Of a DNA stretch of 64,000 bases, positions 52,671-62,232 are shown in pieces; the stretch's first letter is position 1, and every line of letters begins with the position of its first letter. The position numbers were made by a program, and so were the translations under genes. Origin of the DNA: Methylosinus sp. LW4 (lineage in GTDB: Bacteria; Pseudomonadota; Alphaproteobacteria; Rhizobiales; Beijerinckiaceae); assembly GCF_000379125.1 (NCBI RefSeq), contig NZ_KB900626.1, forward strand, positions 374,014 through 438,013, written 5' to 3'. The notes under the pieces were generated by a model. That model worked only from the letters and a program-made list of their open reading frames with translations, had not been told where the DNA came from and searched no databases.

Positions 52671-53720
52671 ATGGTCTCGATCACTTCGACCCAATCGCTC
52701 ACCAACGCGTTGCGACGGTCCGTTCTCGACGTTCAGACGCAGCTCTCGAAGACTCAATCGGAAGTCTCGACTGGACGCCTCGCGGATATCGGCCTTGGTC
52801 TCGGCTCGGCGATACAGCAGGACTATTCCTACGGCTTTCACGCCGATGACCTCGCGGCCCTGACCGCGAGCAATAATGTGATCACGACGCGCCTCAGCGC
52901 GACGGATACGGCCCTCGGCTCGATCGCCAGCACTGCCCAGAGTTTTTTGCAGACGCTGGTGAGCGCGCAATCTGGCGCCGGCAGCGATCCCGGCGCCATA
53001 AAGGGCTATGCGGAGACTGGCCTGAAGTCGCTGATCTCCGCGCTCGACACCAGCGTCGACGGCGTGCAGATATTCGGCGGCGTCAACACCGGCGTCGCGC
53101 CGCTCGCGGATTATTTCTCCACTCCGACGTCCACCGCCAAGCAGTCCGTCGATCAGGCCTTCTTCGGCGCCTTCGGAATCGCGCAGGGAGACTCTGGGGC
53201 GAGCGCGATCACCGATCAGCAGATGCAGACCTTTCTCTCGGGGTCATTCGCCGATCTGTTCTCTTCGTCGGGATGGAGCAGCAATTGGTCGAGCGCGACG
53301 AATGAGACGGCGACGAACAGAATCTCCTTGTCGCAGACATCGGAGACCTCTGTGTCCGCCAACGCGACAGCTCTGCGCCAGCTCGCTCAGGCCTATACTA
53401 TGGTCGCCGATCTCGGCGTCGATTCTCTGAGCAGCTCCGCATATCAACAGATTCTCAAGACTGCATCGGCGACAATGTCCGACGCTATCTCTGGGTTGAC
53501 CAGCCTGCGAGCGACAGTCGGCGTGATGCAGAAGGGAGTCTCGGATGCGAACGACTCGCTTTCTGCGCAACGCGACATGATCACGACGCAGATCGGCTCT
53601 CTCGAAAACGTCGACCCATATGAGGCGTCGACGCGGCTGAACAATCTGACCACTCAGCTCGAGACGTCGTACACGTTGACCGGAAAGATTCAGCAGCTCA
53701 CGCTGTCGAAATATATCTGA
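52671..53720 (+). CDS. flgL: Hook-filament junction protein FlgL
   Basis: A 349-residue HAP3 protein, flagellin-like at its ends: an N-terminal helix TSTQSLTNALRRSVLDVQTQLSKTQSEVSTG and a C-terminal helix SLENVDPYEASTRLNNLTTQLETSYTLTGKIQQLTL. It joins the hook to the first filament subunits. Position between flgK and flaF is conserved in Rhizobiales. Confidence 0.94.
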   Translation: MVSITSTQSLTNALRRSVLDVQTQLSKTQSEVSTGRLADIGLGLGSAIQQDYSYGFHADDLAALTASNNVITTRLSATDTALGSIASTAQSFLQTLVSAQSGAGSDPGAIKGYAETGLKSLISALDTSVDGVQIFGGVNTGVAPLADYFSTPTSTAKQSVDQAFFGAFGIAQGDSGASAITDQQMQTFLSGSFADLFSSSGWSSNWSSATNETATNRISLSQTSETSVSANATALRQLAQAYTMVADLGVDSLSSSAYQQILKTASATMSDAISGLTSLRATVGVMQKGVSDANDSLSAQRDMITTQIGSLENVDPYEASTRLNNLTTQLETSYTLTGKIQQLTLSKYI

Positions 53721-53747
53721 GCGCACGAATGACCCGAAGAGAACCGC

Positions 53748-54095
53748 ATGTATCGTAATGTCTATGCTCAGACGGTCGAAGACTCCCCCGCCGTGGCGCG
53801 TGGCCGAGAGCGCGCCCTGCTCGAGCGGGCGATCCGGCTGCTCGCGGTCGCCAAGGTCAAAGGTGTGCGGAGCAGCGAGTCTTTCGAGGCGACAGCGAAC
53901 ATGCGCCGCATCTGGACCGTGTTCATCGAGGATCTCGGCAGCGATGGAAACGCGCTTCCCGAGGCTTTGCGCGCATCGCTCATCTCGATCGGCCTATGGA
54001 TTCTTCGCGAGCTCGAGGCGATCGACTGCGGCAGGTCGGACAATTTCGACGGCGTCATCGAAATCAATCAGATGATCGCCGATGGGCTGAGCTGA
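53748..54095 (+). CDS. flaF: Flagellin synthesis regulator FlaF
   Basis: A 115-residue all-helical protein (YAQTVEDSPAVARGRERALLERAI, FEATANMRRIWTVFIEDLGSDGNALPEALRASLISIGLWILREL) required in alphaproteobacteria for flagellin export and, with FlbT, control of flagellin translation. Adjacent to flbT by seven bases, an arrangement specific to this class. Confidence 0.95.
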   Translation: MYRNVYAQTVEDSPAVARGRERALLERAIRLLAVAKVKGVRSSESFEATANMRRIWTVFIEDLGSDGNALPEALRASLISIGLWILRELEAIDCGRSDNFDGVIEINQMIADGLS

Positions 54096-54102
54096 GGGCG
54101 GC

Positions 54103-54513
54103 ATGAATATTTCGTTACGGCGGGGCGAAAAGCTCTATCTCAACGGCGCAGTGATTCGCGCCGACCGAAAAGTCTGCATCGAGCTGCTCAATGACGTGAC
54201 CTTCCTGCTCGAAAATCATGTCATGCAGGCGAAGGATGCGACCTCGCCATTGCGACAGCTCTACTTCGTCGTGCAGCTGATGCTGATGTCGCCGAACGAC
54301 ACTGCGGCGGCGTTAGACATGTGCCGCAGCATGCTCGCTTCGCTCACCGCCGCTTTTCCCGATCCGCGAATCCTCAACGGGCTGGCGCTCGCCGCGAAAT
54401 ATGTGGAGGACAAGCGCATGTTCGACGCGTTGAAGACGATCCGCACGCTGTTCCCATTCGAGTCCGAGATATTGGCGCCGAGCGCGGCGCAGGACAGCGG
54501 CAAAGCAGCCTGA
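54103..54513 (+). CDS. flbT: Flagellin mRNA regulator FlbT
   Basis: A 136-residue RNA-binding regulator that couples hook completion to flagellin translation by acting on the 5' leader of flagellin mRNA. Signature start MNISLRRGEKLYLNGAVIRADRKVCIELLNDVTFLLENHVMQ. The partly visible flagellin gene at 63812 has a long leader that could be its target. It is co-oriented with flaF and followed by flgD after 13 bases. Confidence 0.95.
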   Translation: MNISLRRGEKLYLNGAVIRADRKVCIELLNDVTFLLENHVMQAKDATSPLRQLYFVVQLMLMSPNDTAAALDMCRSMLASLTAAFPDPRILNGLALAAKYVEDKRMFDALKTIRTLFPFESEILAPSAAQDSGKAA

Positions 54514-54526
54514 GGAGGGCGATACA

Positions 54527-54952
54527 GTGACTGTGACCTCGACGACCTCCGTCACCAATGCGACCGCGACGTCGAGCACGAGCTCGAGCTCGTCGTCGTC
54601 TTCTAGCAGCTCGACGCAGACGCTGGGCTACGATCAGTTTCTCACTCTTCTCGTCACAGAGATGAAGTATCAGGATCCCACCAAGCCGATGGATCCGACC
54701 GAGACGGTTTCTCAGCTCGCGTCGTTTTCGTCGGTCGAGCAGGCGGTCAAGACAAACACGACGCTGACCTCGATCTTGAACTCCAATCTGCTCACGCAGG
54801 CCAGCTCTTTCATCGGCAAGACAGTGTCGTCTTCCGACGGCTCCACCTCGGGCGTCGTCTCCTCGGTGTCGACATCGAGCTCTGGCGTAACTGCGACGCT
54901 GACCGATGGTTCGACCATTTCGCTCGGGTCGGGCGTCACGGTGAGCGGATGA
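54527..54952 (+). CDS. flgD: Flagellar hook cap protein FlgD, short form
   Basis: A 141-residue hook-assembly scaffold. The N-terminal DQFLTLLVTEMKYQDPTKPMDPTETVSQLASFSSVEQ is the family core; a run of serines (about residues 17-29) precedes it, and the C-terminus (TDGSTISLGSGVTVSG) is far shorter than in enterobacteria, lacking the tudor-Fn3 part, as is usual in Rhizobiales. GTG start with GAGGAGGGC eight bases upstream. Its stop overlaps the fliQ start. Confidence 0.92.
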   Translation: MTVTSTTSVTNATATSSTSSSSSSSSSSSTQTLGYDQFLTLLVTEMKYQDPTKPMDPTETVSQLASFSSVEQAVKTNTTLTSILNSNLLTQASSFIGKTVSSSDGSTSGVVSSVSTSSSGVTATLTDGSTISLGSGVTVSG

Positions 54953-55215
54953 ACGAGGCCGACGCGCTCGAAATCATGCAGCGCGCTATCTTCACCGTGC
55001 TCATCGTCTCAAGCCCGGTCGTCGGCGCCGCAATGGCGGTCGGCATCGTGATCGCGCTGCTTCAGGCCCTCACGCAGGTCCAGGAAATGACCTTGACCTT
55101 CGTGCCGAAGATCATCGTGATCTTCGTTGCGCTCGGTCTCTCCGCGCCATTCGTCGGCGCGCAGATTCAAGCGTTCACCGATTATGCGTATTCGCGTATC
55201 GAGAAGGGATTCTGA
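54949..55215 (+). CDS. fliQ: Flagellar export protein FliQ
   Basis: An 88-residue, two-helix membrane component of the export gate: VLIVSSPVVGAAMAVGIVIALLQALTQVQEMTLTFVPKIIVIFVAL. Start overlaps flgD stop (ATGA). With FliP and FliR (also in this window) it forms the helical pore complex. Confidence 0.96.
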   Translation: MNEADALEIMQRAIFTVLIVSSPVVGAAMAVGIVIALLQALTQVQEMTLTFVPKIIVIFVALGLSAPFVGAQIQAFTDYAYSRIEKGF

Positions 55216-55261
55216 AGGCGGCAGCGCCCGCGACGTCGCGGGGCGCCGCTAGGAGCGAAAC

Positions 55262-57346
55262 ATGACCGACGTCGCATTGGCAGGGGGCGCATCCGAGGGA
55301 CGCGCGAAGGACGTCGGATTCGCTCTGGCGATCATCTTCATCCTCTGCATTTTCTTCCTGCCGATCCCGCCATTCCTCATCGACATCGGTCTCGCATTCT
55401 CCATTGCGCTCGCCGTGCTGATATTGATGGTGTCGCTCTGGATCCAGAAGCCGCTCGAATTCTCCGCCTTTCCGACGATTCTCCTCGTCGCGACGATATT
55501 GCGTCTCTCGCTCAACATAGCGACGACCCGCCTCATTCTCGGACATGGCGCGGAGGGAACCGCGGCGGCAGGATATATCATCGCCGGCTTTTCCAAATTG
55601 GTGATGAGCGGCGACTTCGTTATCGGCCTGACGGTCTTTGCTATCATCGTAACGGTTAATTTTTTGGTTATCACCAAGGGCGCGACTCGTATTGCCGAGG
55701 TCGGCGCGCGTTTCACGCTCGATTCGATTCCCGGCAAGCAAATGGCGATCGACGCCGATCTTTCGGCGGGGCTGATCGACGAGAAGCAAGCGCAGCTGCG
55801 GCGCCGTGAGCTGGAAGAGGAGAGCTCCTTCTTCGGCTCCATGGATGGCGCGTCGAAATTCGTGCGCGGCGACGCGATCGCTGGCCTGGTCATTCTCGCG
55901 GTCAATATTTTCGGCGGCATCGTCATCGGCGTCACGCGTCACGGCATGCCTTTGTCGAACGCCGCCGATGTGTTCACCAAGCTTTCGGTCGGCGAAGGTC
56001 TCGTCTCGCAAATCCCGGCGCTCATCGTCTCGCTGGCGGCAGGTCTGCTCGTGTCCAAGGGCGGCACGCGCGGATCGACCGAGCAGAACATCGTTCGTCA
56101 GCTCGGCAATTATCCGAAGGCGCTCTATGTCGCCTCGTCGCTGCTGTTCGTGCTCGCGATGATGCCGGGGCTTCCGCTCACACCCTTCATGATGCTCGGC
56201 GGCGCGATGGCGTTCGTCGCCTATTCCATGCCGAAGCAGGCGGCGAAGCTCCGCGCCAGCGAGCAGGCGAAGAAGGCCGAGGACGATAGGCGCGCGCAGG
56301 CGGAGGCGAAGGATTCTATCCGCGAATATTTGAAGACGCCCGGGGTCGAGCTCTGTCTCGGCAAGCAGCTGTCCGCCCGCCTGCTGATGTCGCAGGACGA
56401 GCTCGCGCATCGCGTCGGCAAGATGCGTCGCAATTTTGCTCGCCAATACGGATTCGTGATTCCCGAGATCAAGCTCACCGATGATCTCGCGCTGAAGCAG
56501 AAGAGCTATCAGATCAAGATTCATGGGACCGTCGTTACCACGCAGGAATTGCAGCTCGGCCAGCATCTCATCATCGTCGGGCAGGGACGCCAGCCGGATT
56601 TGCCGGGCGATGAGACCGTCGATCCCGCGTTCGGTCTCAAATCCTTCTGGATCCCCGATGCGCTCGTCGCCGAGGCGCGTCGCGAAGGGTTCGAGCCTGT
56701 CGATCCGATCTCGGTGCTGCTGACGCATCTTTCGGAAGTGCTGCGCAACAATCTCTCGCAGCTCTTGTCCTATCGTGACGCGCGCATGCTGCTCGATCGT
56801 CTCGAGCCGGAATACCGCAAGCTGATCGAGGAGATGGTGCCCAATCTCATCTCGAACTCCGGCCTGCATTCCGTGCTCAAGCTGCTGCTCGCAGAACGTG
56901 TCTCGATCCGCAATCTCGATCTAATTCTCGAGGCGGTCAGCGAGGTGGTTCCCTATGCACGGCGCGCAGAGCCGATCGTCGAGCATGTGCGTACGCGCCT
57001 CGCGCCGCAGATTTGCGGCGAGATAGCGGTGAATGGCACGCTCGGCGTGCTGCGTCTCGGCGCGCGTTGGGATCTGTTCTTCCATGAGAGCCTGCGGCGT
57101 GACGCCAAAGGCGAGATCGTGGAGTTCAACGCCGATCCGTCGCTCATCGAGCAATTCGGCCAGGAGGCGGGGGTTGCAATTCGCGAACGTATAGAGCGCG
57201 GAGACATATTCGCGGTGGTGACGACGCCGGAAGCGCGGCCTTATGTGAAGATGATCGTCGGCCGTCTCTTTTCGGCGCTTCCTATTCTATCGCATCTCGA
57301 GATCGCGCGCGGCGTCGAGATCAAATCGCTCGGGACGATTTCGTGA
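55262..57346 (+). CDS. flhA: Flagellar export gate protein FlhA
   Basis: A 694-residue export-gate protein with eight membrane segments in the first 330 residues ([51 protein letters not shown] with the FHIPEP-like region nearby) and a soluble cytoplasmic domain (about 370-690) with [36 protein letters not shown]. It binds late-substrate chaperones. Its stop overlaps the fliR GTG start. Confidence 0.96.
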   Translation: MTDVALAGGASEGRAKDVGFALAIIFILCIFFLPIPPFLIDIGLAFSIALAVLILMVSLWIQKPLEFSAFPTILLVATILRLSLNIATTRLILGHGAEGTAAAGYIIAGFSKLVMSGDFVIGLTVFAIIVTVNFLVITKGATRIAEVGARFTLDSIPGKQMAIDADLSAGLIDEKQAQLRRRELEEESSFFGSMDGASKFVRGDAIAGLVILAVNIFGGIVIGVTRHGMPLSNAADVFTKLSVGEGLVSQIPALIVSLAAGLLVSKGGTRGSTEQNIVRQLGNYPKALYVASSLLFVLAMMPGLPLTPFMMLGGAMAFVAYSMPKQAAKLRASEQAKKAEDDRRAQAEAKDSIREYLKTPGVELCLGKQLSARLLMSQDELAHRVGKMRRNFARQYGFVIPEIKLTDDLALKQKSYQIKIHGTVVTTQELQLGQHLIIVGQGRQPDLPGDETVDPAFGLKSFWIPDALVAEARREGFEPVDPISVLLTHLSEVLRNNLSQLLSYRDARMLLDRLEPEYRKLIEEMVPNLISNSGLHSVLKLLLAERVSIRNLDLILEAVSEVVPYARRAEPIVEHVRTRLAPQICGEIAVNGTLGVLRLGARWDLFFHESLRRDAKGEIVEFNADPSLIEQFGQEAGVAIRERIERGDIFAVVTTPEARPYVKMIVGRLFSALPILSHLEIARGVEIKSLGTIS

Positions 57347-58095
57347 CGGGGCTGACGAGCGTCGTCACGACGCTCTTCGTGCTGTTCTGCAGGATCGGCG
57401 GCTGCATCGTGACGATACCGGGCTTCGCGAGCCAAAGGGTGCCTGTGCGCGCGAGGCTGTTCATCGCGATCGGCTTGACGGTCGCATTGGCGCCCGCGCT
57501 CGCCGACGTCGTCACGCCTGTGGTGGCGAACGCCACGCCGGGCGGCGTTCTCTTCGTCGTCCTCGGGGAGCTCGTCATCGGCGTGCTGATCGGTTCGATG
57601 GCGAGGCTCTTCTTCTTCGCGCTGGAGACGATGACGACGGCGGCCGCGATGACGACCGGGCTCGGAAATATTTTGGGAGCGGCGATCGAGGAAAGCGAGA
57701 CGCTGCCGGCGATGAGCTCCTTCATCATGCTCGGCGCCACGACGCTGATTTTTGTGATGGATCAGCATTGGGAGATGATACGTGGCCTCTTCGCCTCCTA
57801 TTCCGCTATTCCCGTGAGGGACGGAATGCCGGCGGATGGCTTGTTGCGGGAATATTCGAATGTGCTGTCGCAGTCGTTTTTGCTCGCGCTGCGCATCAGC
57901 AGTCCGTTTCTTTTGTTCGGCTTCATCGTCAATCTGGCCTTCGGCTTTCTCAATCGCATGACGCCGTCGGTGCCTGTTTATTTCGTTTCGACGCCGCTGC
58001 TGATCGGGCTCGGCATCTATTGGTTCTATGTGATGGCGGATGATTTCTTCACGGCTTTCGCCTCAGCGTTCGGCGCTTGGCTCTTGTCGGGATAA
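57343..58095 (+). CDS. fliR: Flagellar export protein FliR
   Basis: A 250-residue membrane protein of the export pore ([59 protein letters not shown] segments, [41 protein letters not shown]). GTG start overlapping flhA. The downstream gene starts within its stop codon. Confidence 0.95.
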   Translation: MTGLTSVVTTLFVLFCRIGGCIVTIPGFASQRVPVRARLFIAIGLTVALAPALADVVTPVVANATPGGVLFVVLGELVIGVLIGSMARLFFFALETMTTAAAMTTGLGNILGAAIEESETLPAMSSFIMLGATTLIFVMDQHWEMIRGLFASYSAIPVRDGMPADGLLREYSNVLSQSFLLALRISSPFLLFGFIVNLAFGFLNRMTPSVPVYFVSTPLLIGLGIYWFYVMADDFFTAFASAFGAWLLSG

Positions 58096-58493
58096 TGGCG
58101 ATGAATTGGAAAAATCAGCGGCGGATTCTCGCAGTTCATGAGCAATTGCATCGCATAGAGGTGGGACGCCTGTCTCGGCTCGAGCGCAGGGCGCGCGAGC
58201 TGAAGGAAGAAGAGACGCGGATCGTCGAATGCCTCGACGGCAATCGCAATTTGATCACCCTCTTTCCAGAAGTGGTGCTGCAAAGGCTGAAGGCCAATAT
58301 TCGTCAGCAGCAGGAGCTTCGCACGGAGGTCGATCGGCAGACGAATGTGACCTTGGAGCAGGCCACGCGCGTCAAGCAGGCGGAGCGGCTCGTCGCCGAC
58401 GCCGAAATGGAGCGCGACAAAGCGATGGAGCTCGAGGCGTTGCGCGAGGTGATCGAGCATTACGCGACGCCGCGCGACTTCAGCGCGCCGTAA
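58095..58493 (+). CDS. FliJ-like coiled-coil protein in the flagellar operon
   Basis: A 132-residue protein starting one base inside the fliR stop. It is almost entirely coiled coil (HEQLHRIEVGRLSRLERRARELKEEETRIVE, LRTEVDRQTNVTLEQATRVKQAERLVADAEMERDK), with size and shape of FliJ, the export ATPase stalk or chaperone escort. Rhizobial flagellar clusters carry a similar unnamed gene here. Assignment as FliJ is tentative because FliJ is usually next to fliI. Confidence 0.65.
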   Translation: MAMNWKNQRRILAVHEQLHRIEVGRLSRLERRARELKEEETRIVECLDGNRNLITLFPEVVLQRLKANIRQQQELRTEVDRQTNVTLEQATRVKQAERLVADAEMERDKAMELEALREVIEHYATPRDFSAP

Positions 58494-58536
58494 GTCTGCG
58501 CGTGTAGAAAAGTCGTAGTCGAAGGATTGGAGACCG

Positions 58537-59004
58537 ATGTCGATTTTTCCCGCTACCGATCTCGTCACGGAAGTCGCCAGAGCCGCAGATCCTGCTCGTC
58601 GCAATGCCGCAGTCACGCGCCTCAGCGACGTCTCTAACGCCACGCCGAGCAATGTCGATGGGTTCGCGGCCATTGTCGCGGACAATGGCAAGGCGTCGAA
58701 ATCGGTCGAGCCGTTCGTCGCTGCGCCGATGGTTCGGGATGAGACAGCGGCGGCGACGCGGGCGACGATTCGGCCTGGCGAGGCGACGCAGAAGTTCGAG
58801 GCCTTCGTTATTCAGTCGTCGCTGGAGGCGATGCTGCCGAAATCGGAAAACGGCTATTTCGGTCATGGGACCGCGGGCGATGTATGGCGCTCGATGATCG
58901 CCGAGCAGATCGGCGATCAGATCGCGAAGGCGGGCGGTCTCGGGCTGCGCAAGCTGCTCGATCACAATTTGGCTTCGAGCGGCGAGCGCACAAAGACATC
59001 ATGA
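58537..59004 (+). CDS. FlgJ-like rod-binding protein
   Basis: A 155-residue protein whose C-terminal half matches the rod-binding domain of FlgJ: GEATQKFEAFVIQSSLEAMLPKSENGYFGHGTAGDVWRSMIAEQIGDQIAKAGGLGLRKLL. The muramidase domain of enterobacterial FlgJ is absent, as expected outside that group. The N-terminal 60 residues are variable. It probably caps rod growth during assembly. Confidence 0.85.
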   Translation: MSIFPATDLVTEVARAADPARRNAAVTRLSDVSNATPSNVDGFAAIVADNGKASKSVEPFVAAPMVRDETAAATRATIRPGEATQKFEAFVIQSSLEAMLPKSENGYFGHGTAGDVWRSMIAEQIGDQIAKAGGLGLRKLLDHNLASSGERTKTS

Positions 59005-59059
59005 GGCCGCCGACTCTCTCGGCGACTGTGATTGGACTCGGTTCGAATGGATATGGGAC

Positions 59060-59473
59060 ATGGCTGCGCATCGATATAGCGATGAGAGAATGAGTGGAGC
59101 GCCGTTGCGGAGCGATCATGCTCAGGAGGCGCGGCGTGCGGCGTTCGTCGGCTGCGTCGATCGATTGACGCGGTTGATCGAGCGCGAGACCGAAGCATTA
59201 CGATCACGCGCCAATGTCGACTTCGAGGATTTCAACGCACGCAAGACGCACGCGCTGCTGGAGTTTTCGCGCGCCTCGAGAGCCTATGCGGCGCCTCGTT
59301 CGCCGGCGATCGAAGCCAAGATCGAGCTGCTGCGCGAAACGCTCGTCGAAAATGGAAAGCTGCTGGAACGGCGCCTTCGCGCGATGCGGGAAATCGCCGG
59401 AATCATGATCTGCACGATCGAGCTGGCGGAATCCGACGGAACCTATTCCACGAGAGCGTCGGTGGAACGCTGA
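59060..59473 (+). CDS. Hypothetical flagellar-operon protein (possible FlgN-type chaperone)
   Basis: A 137-residue protein of long helices (VDRLTRLIERETEALRSRANVDFEDFNARKTHALLEFSRASRAY, KIELLRETLVENGKLLERRLRAMREI). The pattern of a helical pair with LLExGKLLERRLxAMREI is reminiscent of FlgN, the FlgK/FlgL chaperone, and the L..N..LL..N type spacing is kept. An alternative start at 59090 (MSGAPL) is possible. Position inside the flagellar run supports a motility role. Confidence 0.65.
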   Translation: MAAHRYSDERMSGAPLRSDHAQEARRAAFVGCVDRLTRLIERETEALRSRANVDFEDFNARKTHALLEFSRASRAYAAPRSPAIEAKIELLRETLVENGKLLERRLRAMREIAGIMICTIELAESDGTYSTRASVER

Positions 59474-59489
59474 TTTTGGAGCCCCATCG

Positions 59490-59957
59490 ATGATGCGCAT
59501 GGTTTTGATCGGGATATGGGCCTGCGTGGTGACGCTCGGCTCGACTTTCGGCGCGTCCTATTGGAAGTCGCATCGCGGCGCGCCGGGCGAGGCCGCGCGG
59601 CATGCGGAAAAGCTCGAGGTGAAGAAGGTCAAGCCGATCACCGTTCCGATCATTTCGGAAGGGACGCTCAAGGGCTATGTTTCGGCGGAGTTCGCTTATG
59701 TCGTCGAGGCGTCGAACAAGGGCGGGCACGGCGGCGGCGGCGCGTCGGTCGACGCCGACAGCTATGTGATGGACGAGGCGTTTCGTCGGCTCTATGCGGA
59801 CAATAATCTCGATTTTCGGCGAATTGAAAAATACGATCTCAATTCGCTGACGAAGGAGCTCACCAAGAGCATCAATCAGCGGCTCGGCGGCGAGCTCGTG
59901 CGCGAGACATTGGTCAAGAGCTTCGCTTTTGTCCCGAAAGACGACATCCCGCACTGA
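59490..59957 (+). CDS. Membrane-anchored hypothetical protein at the end of the flagellar run
   Basis: A 155-residue protein with one N-terminal membrane helix (MVLIGIWACVVTLGSTFGASYW) and a periplasmic domain containing a Gly/His-rich insert (NKGGHGGGGAS). The LKGYVSAEFAYVVEA strand and the terminal LGGELVRETLVKSFAFVPKDDI recall FliL-type proteins, but I cannot assign a family. It is followed at once by a strong hairpin terminator, so it closes the operon. Confidence 0.7.
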   Translation: MMRMVLIGIWACVVTLGSTFGASYWKSHRGAPGEAARHAEKLEVKKVKPITVPIISEGTLKGYVSAEFAYVVEASNKGGHGGGGASVDADSYVMDEAFRRLYADNNLDFRRIEKYDLNSLTKELTKSINQRLGGELVRETLVKSFAFVPKDDIPH

Positions 59958-60000
59958 AAAAAAAGGCCGGCCGGCGAAACGCCGGCCTGCGCCTTTTTTC
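59956..60000. terminator. Strong bidirectional hairpin terminator
   Basis: A G+C-rich stem (GGCCGGC / GCCGGCC around GAAAC) is flanked by an A-run on the left and a T-run on the right, so it works from either strand. It separates the flagellar run from the leftward ftcR gene. Confidence 0.88.
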
Positions 60001-60029
60001 TCTCATTTATCGAAGCTTGCAACGCTGTT

Positions 60030-60698
60030 TCAGCCGACCATCATATAGCCGAGGAAGCGTTGCGAATCGATCGGGTCATAGCCGAGGCGCGCGCGCAGCT
60101 TCTTGCGCAGCTTGCTCACATGGCTCTCGACGACATTCTCCTCGACCACATCGTCGAAGAGACCATAGACCGCGTTGAAGATTTGCGACTTGGTCAGACG
60201 GCGACCGCGATTCATCACGAAATATTCGAGAATCCTGCGCTCGCGCCGCGGCAGGTTGAAGGGCTCTCCGCGCACCAGCGGATCGCGCCCGTCGAAGAAC
60301 ACCTGCATAGGCCCGACCACCGCATGGTCGCGACGCGTCTCGGCGCGGCGGCGAATGGCGTAGACGCGCGCGAGAATCTCTTTCACGTGAATCGGCTTGC
60401 GCACGACATCGTCGACGCCGGCCGTGAACAGGCCGAGCGTCTGCTCGAGCGACGGCGCCTCGTTCATCGCGATGACGGGCGCCTGAGATCGTTTGCGAAT
60501 GAGCTTCGGCAGCTCCTCGCGCTCCGGGCACTCCCCGATCAGAAAGGCCTCCACCGCGAGCATGTCGGTCTCGACCGCGGAGTCGACCCAATCGATGAAC
60601 TGCCCGGAACAGAACCCCGCCGAGGAGATTCCCTCCTGGCCGAAGTGGCGCGCATACCCACTCGTCACCAGTTCACGCTCATCGACGATTATGAACAT
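60030..60698 (-). CDS. ftcR: Flagellar transcriptional regulator FtcR/Rem, atypical response regulator
   Basis: A 222-residue OmpR-type regulator of the FtcR (Brucella) / Rem (S. meliloti) group, which switches on flagellar operons. Start at 60698 ([20 protein letters not shown]) has AAGGGGA five to six bases upstream. The receiver has the lysine in [12 protein letters not shown], but the region that should carry the phosphoacceptor Asp ([12 protein letters not shown]) lacks it, as reported for this group. The C-terminal winged helix is [32 protein letters not shown] with [25 protein letters not shown] CtrA-like box lies upstream. Assignment based on length, order and motifs. Confidence 0.9.
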   Translation of the reverse strand: MFIIVDERELVTSGYARHFGQEGISSAGFCSGQFIDWVDSAVETDMLAVEAFLIGECPEREELPKLIRKRSQAPVIAMNEAPSLEQTLGLFTAGVDDVVRKPIHVKEILARVYAIRRRAETRRDHAVVGPMQVFFDGRDPLVRGEPFNLPRRERRILEYFVMNRGRRLTKSQIFNAVYGLFDDVVEENVVESHVSKLRKKLRARLGYDPIDSQRFLGYMMVG

Positions 60699-60805
60699 TG
60701 CCGTCCCCTTGACATCTGTCTCGCCCTGGCAATCTGCGCGAATCATTATATGGACTACTTAGCCGCATCGATTCCGCGGCGTCAACGAAATAGTAACCAT
60801 ATAAA

Positions 60806-60820
60806 GTAATGCTTTCTTAA
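60806..60820. promoter_or_regulatory. CtrA-like box between ftcR and motE
   Basis: GTAA-TGCTTTC-TTAA (complement TTAA-N7-TTAC), one mismatch, 107 bases before the ftcR start and 120 before motE. CtrA controls Rem in S. meliloti, which makes the site attractive; nearby TAACCAT at 60794-60800 could be a further half-site. Confidence 0.4.
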
Positions 60821-60939
60821 TCAGCCTTGCGCGCCGCGCCCGCGGCGTGGCGCGACGCGTGCAAGCCACACGCAAGGCGGATCGGTCAGCCTGATGTCTG
60901 TCGAAGATAGGCGTCGAGCCAGATCCCGGGCCAGATCCA

Positions 60940-61491
60940 ATGTCAAATTTGCGAAAGGCGCTCCCGCTCGTCGCCGCGGCGGCGTTCGTCTCATGCGCCT
61001 TTGCTGTCGGGGCGGAGCAGAAGAAGGCGGAGCCTGTCGCCAAGGAGGAGCCGCCGCGGACGCGAGAGGCGCGCGCCGCGCCGCCGCCCCCCGACGCGCG
61101 GCAATATTGCTCGGACATAGCGGCCGCGGCCGGCGCCGCTCGCAATGCGCGGCAGGAGAAGGAGCTGCTCGACATAGAGCAGCGAATCGCCAAGCGCACC
61201 GCCGAGCTCGAAGCCAAGCGCGCGGAGCTGCAGGATGTGCTCGACCGCTACGACACGCTGCTGAAGCAGACGGACGAGCGGCTGGTCTCTATCTATGGAC
61301 GCATGCGGCCGGAAGCCGCCGCCGCGCAATTCGCGAATATGGAGGAGGACATGGCGGCGGCCATGCTCATGCGGCTGCAGCCCAAGCAGTCCAGCGCGAT
61401 TCTCAATGAGATGGAGGCCTCCCGCGCCGTCGTGCTGACCAAGAAGGTGGCCGCTCTGTCGAGCCTCGTCGGCGGCGGGAAGAAGCAATGA
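60940..61491 (+). CDS. motE: Flagellar motility protein MotE
   Basis: A 183-residue exported protein with a signal peptide (RKALPLVAAAAFVSCAFAVGA), a Pro/Lys-rich linker, a long coiled coil (NARQEKELLDIEQRIAKRTAELEAKRAELQDVLDRYDTLLKQTDERLVSIYGRMRPEAAAAQFA) and the MgtE-N-like AMLMRLQPKQSSAILNEMEASRA. MotE is a periplasmic chaperone for MotC in rhizobia. Divergent from ftcR; its stop overlaps flgH. Confidence 0.92.
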   Translation: MSNLRKALPLVAAAAFVSCAFAVGAEQKKAEPVAKEEPPRTREARAAPPPPDARQYCSDIAAAAGAARNARQEKELLDIEQRIAKRTAELEAKRAELQDVLDRYDTLLKQTDERLVSIYGRMRPEAAAAQFANMEEDMAAAMLMRLQPKQSSAILNEMEASRAVVLTKKVAALSSLVGGGKKQ

Positions 61492-62213
61492 AGCGTCTCG
61501 CCATAGCGATCGGCTCGGCGCTGGCGCTCGCTGGATGCGCCGCAGACCCGCGCGACATCGGGCGCGAGCCGCATATGAGTCCCGTGGGCAGCGGATTTTC
61601 CGCCTATGACGATCAGCTGCCGACCGGCTCGGTGCGCCCGCCGGCCCTCGGGCCGCAGATGCGGCTCGACGAGAACAGGGTCAATCTCTATCGCGACGTT
61701 CGCGCGATGACGGTCGGCGATGTCGTCACCGTCAACATTTCTATGGACGACAAGGCGGTGCTCGGTAATTCGACCGATCGCTCGCGCGACTCCAAGGTCA
61801 AGACGACCTGGTCCTTCCTGTTCGATTTCCTCGCCGGCGCGTCATCGGCTCCGCCGGAACGCAAATGGACCGGCACGGTCAATAATGATTTGCAGTCGAG
61901 CAGCTCGACGCAGGGGCAGGGGTCGATCAATCGCTCGGAGCAGATAAGGCTTTCGATCGCCGCCGTCGTCACCGCGGTTCTGCCCAACGGCAATCTCATG
62001 CTGCGCGGATCGCAGGAGATCCGCGTGAATTACGAGCTGCGCGTGCTGACCATCGCCGGCATCGCGCGGCCGCGCGACATCGGCAAGGACAATATGATCT
62101 CCTACGACAAAATCGCCGAGGCGCGCGTCTCCTATGGCGGGCGTGGGCGATTGACGGAGGTGCAGCAGCCCGCATGGGGCCAGCAGGCCTACGACATATT
62201 CGCGCCGTTCTGA
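61488..62213 (+). CDS. flgH: Flagellar L-ring protein FlgH
   Basis: A 241-residue outer-membrane lipoprotein forming the L-ring. The lipobox LALAGCAADP marks the lipidated Cys; SLYRDVRAMTVGDVVTVNISMDDKAVL-type start, LPNGNLMLRGSQEIRVNYELRVLTIAGIARPRDI in the conserved second half. Start overlaps the motE stop. Confidence 0.95.
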   Translation: MKRLAIAIGSALALAGCAADPRDIGREPHMSPVGSGFSAYDDQLPTGSVRPPALGPQMRLDENRVNLYRDVRAMTVGDVVTVNISMDDKAVLGNSTDRSRDSKVKTTWSFLFDFLAGASSAPPERKWTGTVNNDLQSSSSTQGQGSINRSEQIRLSIAAVVTAVLPNGNLMLRGSQEIRVNYELRVLTIAGIARPRDIGKDNMISYDKIAEARVSYGGRGRLTEVQQPAWGQQAYDIFAPF

Positions 62214-62232
62214 GACAGGAAGGGGAAGGATC

